Shown: positions 36,729 to 45,828 of the stretch, in pieces
Layout of the letters: the number at the start of each line of letters is the position of its first letter
How positions within the stretch are numbered: the stretch's first letter is position 1
From: Geobacteraceae bacterium
GTDB taxonomy: Bacteria; Desulfobacterota; Desulfuromonadia; Geobacterales; Pseudopelobacteraceae
Assembly: GCA_021286935.1 (NCBI GenBank)
Contig: JAJTBI010000012.1
Span: 1 to 52,704 of the forward strand
Direction of reading: 5' to 3'
Length of the DNA: 52,704 nucleotides
The notes under the pieces: model-generated
The model's database searches: none
Told to the model about the DNA's origin: nothing
The model's input: the letters and a program-made list of their open reading frames with translations, nothing else
Position numbers and translations under genes: made by a program

Positions 36729-37382
36729 ATGAAGCTCTCTGAACATGCGGAAGAGATTCTTGAGGCGATGTGGATAGCAATCGAAGAAGAGGGTGCTGCC
36801 TTCTTCGACCCTGCCAGAATGCAGCTTCCTGAAGATGATGCTGCCTGCCGGGAGTTGACGGCAAAGTCACTGGTGGAGCTGCGGCACGGTATGCTCTACT
36901 TCCGTCAGGAAGGGCGGGAAGAGGGGAGAAAAACCATTCGCCGCCATCGTCTGGCAGAACGGTTGATGATGGATGTCTTCAACATTAAGGGTGAAGAAGG
37001 TGATGACAAGGCCTGCCAGTTTGAGCACCTGCTGAATGAAGGGGTGGATACCAAGCTTTGCACCATGCTGAATCATCCGGCCACCTGCCCCCATGGTAAG
37101 CCGATTCCACCCGGTGACTGCTGCATTGAGGCCCGCAAGCAGGGAGACCTTGGGGTGGTGCCGCTGACTGAATTCAGGTCAGGACAGGAAGGGGAGATCG
37201 CCTACATCCAGACCGAAGACAGCAAGAAGATGCAGAAGCTGATGGCCATGGGAGTGCTGCCGGGCAACCGGATCATGCTGGTACAGTCATTCCCATCCTA
37301 TATCTTCAGGGTTGGCTTTTCAGAATTTGCCATTGATACAGCTCTGGCGAGGGAAATCTTTGTCAGAAGGATAGAGCGGTAA
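36729..37382 (+). CDS. ideR: Iron-dependent repressor, DtxR/IdeR family with C-terminal FeoA-like domain
   Basis: A 217-residue metalloregulator. The N-terminal region is a winged helix, though its first 70 residues are less typical than in DtxR. The metal-binding and dimerisation region has ACQFEH (95-100, the Cys-x-x-Glu-His of the primary site), and CPHGKPIP (120-127) is the family signature. The C-terminal SH3/FeoA-like domain (about 143-215) has TEFRSGQEGEIAYI and LMAMGVLPGNRIMLVQ. An extra cluster GDCC follows the signature. DtxR-family proteins repress or activate iron genes with Fe2+ as co-factor. With Fur in the same cluster, iron would be read by two different sensors. Confidence 0.87.
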   Translation: MKLSEHAEEILEAMWIAIEEEGAAFFDPARMQLPEDDAACRELTAKSLVELRHGMLYFRQEGREEGRKTIRRHRLAERLMMDVFNIKGEEGDDKACQFEHLLNEGVDTKLCTMLNHPATCPHGKPIPPGDCCIEARKQGDLGVVPLTEFRSGQEGEIAYIQTEDSKKMQKLMAMGVLPGNRIMLVQSFPSYIFRVGFSEFAIDTALAREIFVRRIER

Positions 37383-37412
37383 TTGACAAAAAGACTGCAG
37401 AACAGCTAGTAT
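37383..37412 (+). promoter_or_regulatory. Candidate promoter for apgM
   Basis: TTGACA (37383-37388), 18 bp, TAGTAT (37407-37412). It begins at the base after the ideR stop and leaves a 33-base leader. It is one of the better sigma-70-like matches in the window. Confidence 0.55.
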
Positions 37413-37445
37413 CAAAGCTTATTTCACCCGTATGGAAAGGTTCGT

Positions 37446-38642
37446 ATGAAGATCATTGTCCTTCTGGGCGACGGCATGTCCGATGAGCCCTGTGCAGAAT
37501 TAGATGGTAAGACCCCGCTGCAGGCAGCACAAACCCCTAATATGGATGCCATGGCCCGGGCCGGGCAAGTGGGCTTGGCCCATACGGTGCCGGATGGGCT
37601 GCCTCCTGGTAGCGATGTGGCCAACCTGTCGGTCTTTGGCTATGATCCCCGCAGCTGCTACACCGGTCGTTCTCCCCTGGAGGCGATCAGTATGGGGGTG
37701 CAGCTTGGTCCTGATGATGTGGCTTTCAGGATGAATCTGGTCACCCTGACCCCCCACAACGGCAAGATCTACATGGAAGATTTTTCTGCCGGTCATATTG
37801 GCAGTGAAGAGTCCCATCAGTTGATCGCCACCCTGCAGGCTGAGCTGGGTGATGAACGTTTTGAGTTCCACCCCGGTGTAGGCTACCGTCACCTGCTGGT
37901 CTGGCGCAATGGCAAGGATACCATGACCGCCACGCCGCCCCATGATATCAGCGGTAAAAAGGTGCTGGAATATCTGCCCCAGGGAGATGGTGCCGATGAG
38001 CTGATCAACCTGATGAACTCGTCCCAGATGGTACTGCATAATCACCCGGTCAATAAACAGCGTCAGGAACGGGATGAACTGCCAGCCACTTCCATCTGGC
38101 TCTGGGGGCATGGCAAATCACCGGTGCTGCAACCGTATCAGGAAAAGTTTGGTCTGTCCGGCGCGGTTATCTCGGCAGTGGATCTGATGAAGGGGATCGG
38201 GCTCTGTGCCGGCCTGGAGGTGATCAATGTCCCTGGAGCCACCGGCTACATTGATACCAACTATAAAGGCAAGGCCGAGGCATCCCTGGCAGCCCTGGAA
38301 CGGCTTGATTTTGTCTATGTGCATGTAGAGGCTCCGGATGAGGCCTCCCACAGTGGTAATCTGCAACACAAGATCAAGGCGATTGAGGATTTTGACAACC
38401 TGGTGGTGGGGACGGTGCTGGCCGGTGCGGACCGCTTTAATGATCTGCGCATCCTTTGCTGTCCTGATCATCCCACGCCGGTACAGAAGATGACCCATAC
38501 CAGCGATCCGGTGCCGTTTATTGTCTTTCGTCCGGGACAGGACAACGGTAACGGAGCTGCTTCCTACGATGAAGTGCAGGCCAAGGCAACCGGGCTGGTT
38601 CTGACAGAGGGGCACGGCTTGATGAAATTGCTTGTTTCGTAG
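37446..38642 (+). CDS. apgM: 2,3-bisphosphoglycerate-independent phosphoglycerate mutase, ApgM type
   Basis: A 398-residue alkaline-phosphatase-superfamily enzyme that interconverts 3- and 2-phosphoglycerate. It is of the archaeal-type ApgM family, shorter than the usual 510-residue GpmI. Metal and catalytic motifs are GDGMSDEP (8-15), GSDVANLSVFGYDP with the phosphorylated Ser, and VHVEAPDEASHSGN; the C-terminal metal residues are in CPDHPTP and HTSDPVPF. Homoserine kinase-like ThrH proteins of the same superfamily are a less likely alternative. AAAGG lies five bases before the ATG. A terminator follows. Confidence 0.9.
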   Translation: MKIIVLLGDGMSDEPCAELDGKTPLQAAQTPNMDAMARAGQVGLAHTVPDGLPPGSDVANLSVFGYDPRSCYTGRSPLEAISMGVQLGPDDVAFRMNLVTLTPHNGKIYMEDFSAGHIGSEESHQLIATLQAELGDERFEFHPGVGYRHLLVWRNGKDTMTATPPHDISGKKVLEYLPQGDGADELINLMNSSQMVLHNHPVNKQRQERDELPATSIWLWGHGKSPVLQPYQEKFGLSGAVISAVDLMKGIGLCAGLEVINVPGATGYIDTNYKGKAEASLAALERLDFVYVHVEAPDEASHSGNLQHKIKAIEDFDNLVVGTVLAGADRFNDLRILCCPDHPTPVQKMTHTSDPVPFIVFRPGQDNGNGAASYDEVQAKATGLVLTEGHGLMKLLVS

Positions 38643-38669
38643 TTTGGGGCAACAAGCGTAACGCTACAC

Positions 38670-38704
38670 GGCACGGTGTCAGTTGATGACCCCGTGCCTT
38701 TTTG
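38670..38704 (+). terminator. Rho-independent terminator after apgM
   Basis: GGCACGG (38670-38676) pairs with CCGTGCC, with a second short pair (GTCA/TGAC) inside, followed by TTTTTG. It sits between the convergent apgM and nudC genes; the T-run is only on the plus strand. Confidence 0.8.
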
Positions 38705-38705
38705 T

Positions 38706-39656
38706 TTACCGGGTAGCGTAGCTGTCGATCAGAAACCGGGCAATTCTCCGGCTGGCTGGCAGTGAGGGCAGCGAACCGGCTGTGAACCAACGGGCATCAT
38801 CAATCTCTTTTCCATCCACTCTGATATCACCGTAGGCATAGTCAGCCACAAAACCCACCATCTGCTGGGACGGGAACGGCCAAGACTGGCTGGCAACATA
38901 CCGCACGTTTTTTATGGCAACGCCGGTTTCCTCCATCGCCTCCCGAATGGCGCATTCCTCCAGTGACTCCCCGACATCCAGAAAACCGGCCACCAGGCTG
39001 TAGCGGCTAGTCGGCCATTCAGGCTTATGGATCAGGAGAACCTGATCATCACGGCGGATCAACACGATTGCGCAGGGGTGAATATGGGGGAAATGTTCAT
39101 TGTTGCAGCCCACGCATTTTTTGCCCCAGGTTTCCGGCAGTTGTTCCAAAGGCTGACCACAGTACGAGCAGAAACGGCTCATCCGTTGCCAGTGCAGCAA
39201 TTGCTTGCCGATTCCGGCAATCGTCATCAGTTCCGGTGTAATCCGCTCACGAAAGGCATTAAACGGTTCTGCAATCAGCTCTGCCGGGATCTGCAGGTCA
39301 GAAGGGACAGAGGCCACCCGCACCGGTTTCCCCTGCAACGAGGCAAAGGAAAGGGGAGGGTGCTTGAGTGTCAGCCAATCCGGGCAGGCCCCTTCTGGCA
39401 ACAGCAGTTCGCCAGCAACTTCCTGCATCACAACGGTACCACCTTGCAGCAGTACCCAGATACCATCGGCATCACTTGCAGGCTGAGGAGTTGGATGCAG
39501 AATAAAACCATCCGGTAGGGCCTGGCGGTTAAAGGGAAGGTTGACGGTTTCAGGGTAGGGGAGCTGCTGTTTTACCCCGGTTGGCAGGAGCTGACGCTTC
39601 AATGCAGCAACACTGGCAGGAGTTTTACAGGAGGCGCTGAACAGGGAATCAGACAT
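38706..39656 (-). CDS. nudC: NAD+ diphosphatase / deNADding enzyme NudC
   Basis: A 316-residue Nudix hydrolase that splits NADH and removes NAD caps from RNA. It has the N-terminal NUDIX-like domain, the zinc ribbon CSYCGQPL...CVGC, the Nudix box GFLDVGESLEECAIREAMEE and the NudC-specific SQSWPFPSQQMVGF. The four cysteines are intact. AAGGA lies seven bases before the ATG. It is downstream of, and in the same direction as, the receiver-GGDEF-EAL gene (35-bp gap). Confidence 0.93.
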   Translation of the reverse strand: MSDSLFSASCKTPASVAALKRQLLPTGVKQQLPYPETVNLPFNRQALPDGFILHPTPQPASDADGIWVLLQGGTVVMQEVAGELLLPEGACPDWLTLKHPPLSFASLQGKPVRVASVPSDLQIPAELIAEPFNAFRERITPELMTIAGIGKQLLHWQRMSRFCSYCGQPLEQLPETWGKKCVGCNNEHFPHIHPCAIVLIRRDDQVLLIHKPEWPTSRYSLVAGFLDVGESLEECAIREAMEETGVAIKNVRYVASQSWPFPSQQMVGFVADYAYGDIRVDGKEIDDARWFTAGSLPSLPASRRIARFLIDSYATR

Positions 39657-39691
39657 GGTGATATCCTTACAAACAGAGGGGTAAGAGCAGG

Positions 39692-41440
39692 CTACTGGGG
39701 GGATCTATAGCTGAAATCCGCATAGGCTGCAAAGGCGTCAATGTCAAGTGGTCTGCTGAAAAGATAGCCCTGCAGTTGATGACACTGCCGTTTGGTCAGG
39801 AAGGTGGCCTGTTCGTGGGTTTCCACTCCTTCTGCAACGACGGTCAGATGCAGGCTGTTGGCAAGACTAAGTACTGAATCAACAATGGCAATGGCACTTT
39901 CGTCCTGTGGAAGGTTCATGACAAAAGAACGGTCAATTTTAAGCTCGTCCAGCGGTAGCCGTTGCAGATAGTTCAGTGAGGAGTAACCGGTGCCGAAGTC
40001 ATCAATCGAAAGTTTGACCCCCAGCTCCCGTAGTTGATACAGCGTGGCGATGGTCTGCTCAATATCCTGCATGACAACACTTTCAGTCAGCTCTAGACAG
40101 AGGAGTGCCGGGTTTATACCGGTCTGGTGAATGATTTTGGTGACCGTTTCAGGCAGATTGCCGGCATGGAACTGTACTGCCGAGATATTTACTGATACTA
40201 CAAGATCAGCCATACCAGCCTGTTGCCAGATCAGGTGCTGCCGACAGGCGGTTTCCAGCACCCAGCTGCCAACCTCAACAATCATGCCGGTTTCTTCCAG
40301 AATCGGTATGAACTCGTTTGGTGAAACCAGGTTGCCATGGGCTGTGGGCCGCCAGCGCAGGAGCGCCTCCATGCCGCAGGTTATGCCGCTTTGCGTGTCA
40401 ATCTTTGGTTGATACTCCAGAAAAAACTCATTGCGTTCCAAAGCACGATGCAAGCCGGATTCCCGTGTCATCCGCTCACGCAGTTGAGCGCCCAACTCTT
40501 TTGAGTAAAACGAATATCTGTTGGTGCCCATCAGCTTGGCCTGGGAAAGGGCGGCATTGGCATTCTGGAGCAGGCTGTCCATTGATTCGCCATCATGGGG
40601 AAACACGGAAATTCCGATACAGCCGGTCATAAACAGCTCACCGGAGCTGACAATATAAGGGCTGCTGAGTAGTTGGCGGAGTGCTGCTATGCAGATATGT
40701 ACCTCATGGCAGTCAATCACCATGATCACAAACTGATCTGCCCCCAGTCTGCCGATAATCCGTTTTTCTGTCTGAAGTTGCTGCAGCCGGTTGGCGGTTT
40801 CAACCAGTACGAGGTCTCCGGTTTCATGGCCCAAGGTCTTGTTGACCGATTTCAGGTTGTCAAGATCCAGCAGCATCACAAACAGATTGCCGGGGAAATC
40901 AGGTTTAAGAAGGACGGTTGAAAAAATTTCATGCAGATATTTTCTGGTGGGGAGGCCGGTCAGTGAATCCCGTAAGCCAACACCCTGGAGTTGCGCTGCA
41001 TGTTCATCCGCAGTCCGTTCGAGTTCCTGCATACGTTTACGGGCGGCCTGAACTTCATCTGCGCGGGTCGTTACCGTGTTGATTGTCCGCTCAAGTACGG
41101 AAAAATCATGAATCGGTTTGGTGATATAATCCCAGGCCCCCTGGCGCATGGTTTCAATGGCGTAGCCTACCGATCCGTTGCCTGAGATAACCACTACCGG
41201 TGTGTCTGGCGAATGCTGCTTGATGGCGTTAACCACCCCCAGGCCATCCAGTTCTGGCATCATCAGGTCGGTCAACACAAGATCCGGGTTCAGTTCAGTA
41301 AAAATTTTGATCCCTTCCTGACCGCTACAGGCCTGGTGTACTTCAAAGCCGGTATCTTCAAGAAAACCGACAATGCTGCGACGCAGGGCGTCATCATCAT
41401 CAATGATCAGAATTGAACGGGAACAGGGCATGTCGTACAT
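39692..41440 (-). CDS. Receiver-GGDEF-EAL protein, predicted c-di-GMP phosphodiesterase
   Basis: A 582-residue response regulator. The receiver domain (about 8-125) has the acidic triad DDDD, phospho-acceptor Asp58 in LTDLMMPELDG and VISGNGS/TKP. The GGDEF domain (about 155-315) is degenerate: the signature reads LGADQF (232-237), so diguanylate cyclase activity is unlikely, though GTP may still bind and regulate. The EAL domain (about 325-575) keeps EALLR (358-362), DDFGTGYSSL and the catalytic residues around LKIDRSFV, so c-di-GMP hydrolysis is expected. It is 19 bp after the PAS histidine kinase gene, which is its likely partner. AAGGA lies 10 bases before the ATG; a second in-frame ATG at 41431 is possible. 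Confidence 0.9.
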   Translation of the reverse strand: MYDMPCSRSILIIDDDDALRRSIVGFLEDTGFEVHQACSGQEGIKIFTELNPDLVLTDLMMPELDGLGVVNAIKQHSPDTPVVVISGNGSVGYAIETMRQGAWDYITKPIHDFSVLERTINTVTTRADEVQAARKRMQELERTADEHAAQLQGVGLRDSLTGLPTRKYLHEIFSTVLLKPDFPGNLFVMLLDLDNLKSVNKTLGHETGDLVLVETANRLQQLQTEKRIIGRLGADQFVIMVIDCHEVHICIAALRQLLSSPYIVSSGELFMTGCIGISVFPHDGESMDSLLQNANAALSQAKLMGTNRYSFYSKELGAQLRERMTRESGLHRALERNEFFLEYQPKIDTQSGITCGMEALLRWRPTAHGNLVSPNEFIPILEETGMIVEVGSWVLETACRQHLIWQQAGMADLVVSVNISAVQFHAGNLPETVTKIIHQTGINPALLCLELTESVVMQDIEQTIATLYQLRELGVKLSIDDFGTGYSSLNYLQRLPLDELKIDRSFVMNLPQDESAIAIVDSVLSLANSLHLTVVAEGVETHEQATFLTKRQCHQLQGYLFSRPLDIDAFAAYADFSYRSPQ

Positions 41441-41459
41441 GGCTGGCTAGTCCTTGGGG

Positions 41460-43838
41460 CTATGAAATCGGGATTGAGATGGTGAAGCAACTACCCTTGC
41501 CTGGAGATGCCGAGACTGTCAAGAGGCCATTATGATTCTTGGTAATGATGGCATGAGAAACCGCCAGGCCAAGTCCGGTTCCCCGTCCGATCTCCTTGGT
41601 GGTGAAGAACGGCTCAAAGACGCGCCGTCGAACCTCTTCAGTCATACCGGGACCGTTGTCTTCAACAGTAATGACCATGTTGGTGTCTTTGGGGCAGGCA
41701 CTGATCCTGATCTCCTTTGGGGCCTCCCCGTTCCAGGTATGCAGTGCCTGAGCAGCATTTTTCAGCAGGTTGATCAGGACCTGTTCAATCTCCGTTACGT
41801 TCATGGCCACCAGAGGAAGCTCTCTGGTGTAGTTACGGATCAGGTGAATGGAACTGAAATGATAGGTTCTGCGCAGATCATAGTCGGTTGCAGCCAGTTC
41901 AATGGCATGTTCAAGCACATCAAAAAGCGGTGCCGGATGGCGGTCAGTTCCGCTGCTTCTACTGAACTGCAACATGTTGTCCATAATCCGTGAGGCTCGT
42001 CGTGCGGCATCCTGCATGCTGTAAAGATAGCCGGGAATTTCCCGTTGTTCAAGATACTGCTGCAGTGCTGTGAGATCCAGCCCTAACGCTTCAGCTACCT
42101 GCCGGTTTTTGGGCAATTCAGAGGAAAGCCGACGCTGGAGGTTCTGCAGGTCCTGGGCAATTATTCCCAGCGGGTTGTTAATTTCATGGGCCATACCGGC
42201 AGCAAGACCGCTAATCATCAACATTTTTTCATGCTGCAGCATGATTTCAAGGGTTTTTCGGCGTTCGGTCGTATCGACCACAAAACCGTCAAGTTGTGTT
42301 ATTTCGCCGCTACTACTGTCATAAATTCCCTTTATATACATGGTTGCATAAAAGCGAGTGCCATCTTTCCGAAGAAACTGGACGTCATCAACAACCAGGG
42401 TCTCTTTTTCGTGAAGCCTGGAAATAACTTCTTTTCGTTGTTCTGCACTGGCATAGATCTGGTTGGGGATATCCTGCACCAGTTCCATCATCTCTTCAGG
42501 GCTGCTGTAGCCGAAGATTCTGGCAAAAACCGTATTGACGCTGATAAATTGTCCGGCTGTGACTGATTGAAAAATACCGATCGGGGCATTGTTGAAAATT
42601 GCCTTATAGGTCGCCTCTGAACTTTCCAGCTGTTCTTCAATCCGCTTTTGTTCGGTCGTATCCTGATAGAGTGAGATGGAGTGAGCACGTTTATCAATCA
42701 TGATGATTCTGACATACAGGATACCGGTGCGCTGTTCTCCTGTAGCGGTACGGGTTTGTATCTCTTCACCGTTAATAACGCCGTTGTCAGTCAGCTTCTT
42801 GAACAGGCGTGCATCATCATCAGGGTTCCAGAGTAGCCCCAGCTCTTTGACTGTCTTGCCAACAATCGCTTCTTTTCTGTGACCACTGAGTATACAGAAA
42901 CTGTGGTTAACATCAACACAACGTCGGCTCGTTAACTCGGTAATGGAAATAGCAATCGGGCTTTCATCAAAAATCGCCTTGAACCGTTTCTCGCTGCTGC
43001 GCAAGTCCTCCATTGCCGTAAAGCGGTCAGTAACGTCAATATGCAATCCAAAAATGGCGTTTATCTGATTGTCGTGCCTGATCGGGGCAACGATAGTACG
43101 GTAGATTTTGTCATTTTCGCGGAGTTCAAGATCCAGCGTATACCCTTCTAAAGCCTGTTCTTGTGCGATTTTCCAGAGCCGACAAAGCTCTGGTGATACC
43201 CGGTCTTCCTCAGCTGTGTTGCCAATACAGACGTTATAGTGACGTGCATGGAGATCGTTGTGCAGCAGCAACCGTCCCTTGGTATCGCGGATCCAGATAT
43301 CAAACGGGATGCTTTCAAAAAGGGTTTCCAGCAGGATGTTTTTTTCCTGAAGCGATGATTCTGCTGTTTTCAGGTCTGTGATGTCACGGCCTTCGGGTAT
43401 GAGGTAGATAACGGTTCCGCTCTCATCTTTGAGCGGCTTCAGTGTGGCATCAATAGTGCGCAGTCTGCCGGCAGCGTCCCGGTGGGTGGCCTCAAAACGG
43501 ATGAACTCTCCTGCTGCACAGCGGGTAATGTAGGTTTGCAGTTGTCTCTGGAGTGCCTGGTCATGACACCACCAAGGCGTGGTCCAGAATTTTTTGCCAA
43601 CTACGGCTGCTTTGTCAATGCCGGCAAATTCCAGAGCGGTCTGGTTTGCATCAAGCAGGGTGCCGTCTGGTGCAAGTAGCCCCTGTAGTTGAAAGGTGTT
43701 GTTAAAGATGGCAGATTGAAGCAGGAGGCGTGTCGTGTTACCACGTTTGGCTTTGTGTCGATAGATCACCAACAGCATGGTGATACTACATAGCAGCAGT
43801 ATCACCATGCCAGAAATCAATACAGAGGGAAGGTGCAT
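41460..43838 (-). CDS. Multi-PAS sensor histidine kinase
   Basis: A 792-residue membrane-anchored kinase. One N-terminal TM (about 7-27) is followed by four PAS-type domains (about 45-160, 165-280, 290-400 and 410-530), the HisKA helix with phospho-His551 in [13 protein letters not shown] and an ATPase domain (N-box [11 protein letters not shown]1 VEDNGPGM, F-box FEPFFTTK, G2 GTGLGLAVS). The sensing region lies mostly in the cytoplasm, since there is no second TM or periplasmic loop, so the signal is likely redox, ligand or energy state (inference). It lies 16 bp after the chemoreceptor and 19 bp before the receiver-EAL gene. The ATG has no clear ribosome site, so coupling to the upstream gene is likely. 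Confidence 0.9.
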   Translation of the reverse strand: MHLPSVLISGMVILLLCSITMLLVIYRHKAKRGNTTRLLLQSAIFNNTFQLQGLLAPDGTLLDANQTALEFAGIDKAAVVGKKFWTTPWWCHDQALQRQLQTYITRCAAGEFIRFEATHRDAAGRLRTIDATLKPLKDESGTVIYLIPEGRDITDLKTAESSLQEKNILLETLFESIPFDIWIRDTKGRLLLHNDLHARHYNVCIGNTAEEDRVSPELCRLWKIAQEQALEGYTLDLELRENDKIYRTIVAPIRHDNQINAIFGLHIDVTDRFTAMEDLRSSEKRFKAIFDESPIAISITELTSRRCVDVNHSFCILSGHRKEAIVGKTVKELGLLWNPDDDARLFKKLTDNGVINGEEIQTRTATGEQRTGILYVRIIMIDKRAHSISLYQDTTEQKRIEEQLESSEATYKAIFNNAPIGIFQSVTAGQFISVNTVFARIFGYSSPEEMMELVQDIPNQIYASAEQRKEVISRLHEKETLVVDDVQFLRKDGTRFYATMYIKGIYDSSSGEITQLDGFVVDTTERRKTLEIMLQHEKMLMISGLAAGMAHEINNPLGIIAQDLQNLQRRLSSELPKNRQVAEALGLDLTALQQYLEQREIPGYLYSMQDAARRASRIMDNMLQFSRSSGTDRHPAPLFDVLEHAIELAATDYDLRRTYHFSSIHLIRNYTRELPLVAMNVTEIEQVLINLLKNAAQALHTWNGEAPKEIRISACPKDTNMVITVEDNGPGMTEEVRRRVFEPFFTTKEIGRGTGLGLAVSHAIITKNHNGLLTVSASPGKGSCFTISIPIS

Positions 43839-43854
43839 TAAGCTTGGTCCGTTC

Positions 43855-45498
43855 TTATAGCTTGAACTGTCCTACTAGGCGTTGCAGCTCTTCAGCCTGT
43901 CGGGATACGTTGTCTGCAGCCCGGCCGGTTTCACCAATGCCGGTGTTGTTCTGATGTGCCAGTTCGTTCAGGCTCATGACGTTGTTGCTGATCTCACGGG
44001 TGGTGCAGGTTTGCTCTTCAGCCGCAGTGGCAATCTGGCTGATCTGGTCAGTCACTGCATTGACCTGGGCCAGGATTGTCTGCAGTGAACTTTCAAGTTG
44101 TGCCGCTTGGGAAACTCCTTCCTCCGTTCCCCGTACCCCTTCTTCCATAGAGCTGATGGCAACTCTGGTTTCCTGTTGAATGCCTCGGATCATGTCGCTG
44201 ATCTCTTTGGTGGCGCGGGTGGTGCGTTCTGCCAAGGCGCGTACTTCATCGGCCACCACGGCAAAGCCGCGGCCCTGTTCGCCGGCTCTGGCTGCTTCAA
44301 TGGCAGCATTCAAGGCCAGCAGGTTGGTTTGGTCGGCAATATCTTCAATGGTGGCCACAATGGCGCCAATCTGATCGGAACGTTGTCCAAGTGATTCAAC
44401 CAGCAAGGCATTTCTCTTGGTAGCCTCACCTCTGTTGCGAATGCCGTCAACAGTTCGTGTGACAACATCAAAACCTTGCTGGGTGGTGTTGGCAGCCTGT
44501 TGAGCGCCATCTGCCGCCATGTGACAGTTATTGGCGATATCTCCTGCAGTGGCGGACATCTCTTCACCGGCTGTGGCCAGATTGGTGGATTGCGATGAAA
44601 GCTGGTTGACACTTTCCCGCATCCCGCTTGAGGTTGATTGCAGTTGCGTTGCGGCAGATGCCAACTGGAGGGCGGTACCGGAGAGTTGGGAGATAATGCC
44701 GTGCAGCTTGCCAATAAAGGTATTGAACCATTCACTGAGTTCGCCCACCTCATTGTTGCCGTGGATCGGCAGACGTTTGGTAAGGTCGCCTTCGCCCTGG
44801 GCAATATCCTTGATGGTTTCAACCACCTCTTTAATCGGCCTGGTTACGGTACGGGCAACCAGCCAGCTCAACAAAAATGTGATGCCAAGAATTGCCAGTA
44901 GGCCGCTGCCGATGCTGATTTGGATTTTACGCATGGCAGTGTCCACGTCATCAATATAGATGCCGGTGCCGATGATCCAGCCCCAAGGCTGAAAAAGCTC
45001 GACATACGAAAGTTTGGGCACCGGTTTGGTGCTGTCTGTCCCCTTGGGCCAGGCGTAGTTGACAAATCCTTTCCCCTTCTCTTTACAGACAGCTACCATC
45101 TCAACGAACAGTGCCTTGCCATTGGGGTCTTTATTTTCTGTCAGATCTTTACCGTTTAATTCCGGCTTTAGAGGGTGCATGACCATTTTAGGGCCAAGAT
45201 CGTTGATCCAGAGATAGTTGGTGCCGTTATCATAACGAATGCTCGCAATCCGTTCAGCGGCGTGCTTCATGGCCTCTTCCCTGGTAAGTGCACCGGATTC
45301 AACCTGTTTCTGGTAGGAGGTAAGCATGCTGGTCGCCTGCTGCACCAGAGCACTGACACCAGCCTGCTTTTCCTGCATGGTCAGATTTCGAATATAGGGG
45401 GTCAGCAAGGTGAAAGATGCCAGCACCAGTACCAACCAGGTTGCTAATGAAAGACTGATGATTTTGCCAAAGATTCCCCAATCACGATAACTTTTCAT
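43855..45498 (-). CDS. Methyl-accepting chemotaxis protein with single Cache sensor
   Basis: A 547-residue chemoreceptor. TM1 (about 8-32), a periplasmic single-Cache (sCache_2-type) domain (about 35-185, recognisable from [20 protein letters not shown] and [15 protein letters not shown]), TM2 (about 190-210), HAMP (about 212-265) and a signalling domain with the tip [20 protein letters not shown] then [18 protein letters not shown]. sCache_2 receptors often bind small organic acids; the ligand here is unknown. The ATG at 45498 has AGGAGG six bases upstream. An upstream in-frame TTG at 45516 would encode the ribosome site itself and is rejected. It leads a three-gene signalling operon. Confidence 0.93.
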   Translation of the reverse strand: MKSYRDWGIFGKIISLSLATWLVLVLASFTLLTPYIRNLTMQEKQAGVSALVQQATSMLTSYQKQVESGALTREEAMKHAAERIASIRYDNGTNYLWINDLGPKMVMHPLKPELNGKDLTENKDPNGKALFVEMVAVCKEKGKGFVNYAWPKGTDSTKPVPKLSYVELFQPWGWIIGTGIYIDDVDTAMRKIQISIGSGLLAILGITFLLSWLVARTVTRPIKEVVETIKDIAQGEGDLTKRLPIHGNNEVGELSEWFNTFIGKLHGIISQLSGTALQLASAATQLQSTSSGMRESVNQLSSQSTNLATAGEEMSATAGDIANNCHMAADGAQQAANTTQQGFDVVTRTVDGIRNRGEATKRNALLVESLGQRSDQIGAIVATIEDIADQTNLLALNAAIEAARAGEQGRGFAVVADEVRALAERTTRATKEISDMIRGIQQETRVAISSMEEGVRGTEEGVSQAAQLESSLQTILAQVNAVTDQISQIATAAEEQTCTTREISNNVMSLNELAHQNNTGIGETGRAADNVSRQAEELQRLVGQFKL

Positions 45499-45530
45499 GA
45501 CAGACCTCCTCTTCAACGTGCGTAAGACCT

Positions 45531-45687
45531 CCCTGTATCAGGGCTTTGAAAAACTATTGCGGAGGCTGTCTACGGCGTTGCGCGGTGCTCGCTCCCTCGC
45601 CTAACTTGTCGTTATGTCTCGGTCGCTGCGCTCCGTGCGCCTTGTATCCAGCCTTCCTCATGACGTTTTTCAAAACCCTGTATAGGG
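45531..45687. repeat. Long palindromic element upstream of the chemoreceptor operon
   Basis: A 157-bp imperfect palindrome. The 45531-45554 arm (CCCTGTATCAGGG then TTTGAAAAAC) is complementary, with few mismatches, to 45665-45687 (GTTTTTCAAAACCCTGTATA then GGG). Inner arms GGAGGCTG and CAGCCTTCC also pair. The centre lacks the GTAC core of the other three elements, so it may be a second type. It occupies the first half of the 330-bp gap 45499-45828; the remainder is AT-rich and holds the mltG promoter region. Confidence 0.7.
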
Positions 45688-45704
45688 TGTCCGTAGATCT
45701 GATG

Positions 45705-45732
45705 TACAGTTTTTAAAGTATAATACAGTTTT
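45705..45732 (+). repeat. Direct repeats TACAGTTTT, 19 bp apart
   Basis: Two copies of TACAGTTTT start at 45705 and 45724, about two helical turns apart, in the AT-rich gap between the chemoreceptor operon and mltG. TATAAT lies between them (45719-45724), with no matching -35 box seen. They could be regulator half-sites; chance in AT-rich DNA is possible. Confidence 0.35.
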
Positions 45733-45747
45733 ATTCAAATAGTAGTG

Positions 45748-45772
45748 TTGATACAAATTATATTTGTCTCAA
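45748..45772. promoter_or_regulatory. Operator-like 25-bp dyad
   Basis: The core ACAAATTATATTTGT (45753-45767) is a perfect palindrome flanked by TTGA (45748-45751) and TCAA (45769-45772), which also pair, with a single mismatch between. It lies between divergent transcription units (chemoreceptor operon and mltG), 23 bases upstream of the mltG -35. This is typical of a dimeric regulator site; the regulator is not identified. Confidence 0.45.
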
Positions 45773-45794
45773 ACTGTTTTTCTGTCAGTTTTTC

Positions 45795-45822
45795 TTGACC
45801 TTGGAGTTAAAGCCCGTACAAT
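45795..45822 (+). promoter_or_regulatory. Promoter of mltG
   Basis: TTGACC (45795-45800), 16 bp, TACAAT (45817-45822), five of six matches in each box. The expected start of transcription, about seven bases after the -10, falls on or next to the mltG ATG at 45829, implying a leaderless or near-leaderless message. Confidence 0.55.
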
Positions 45823-45828
45823 TACCCC

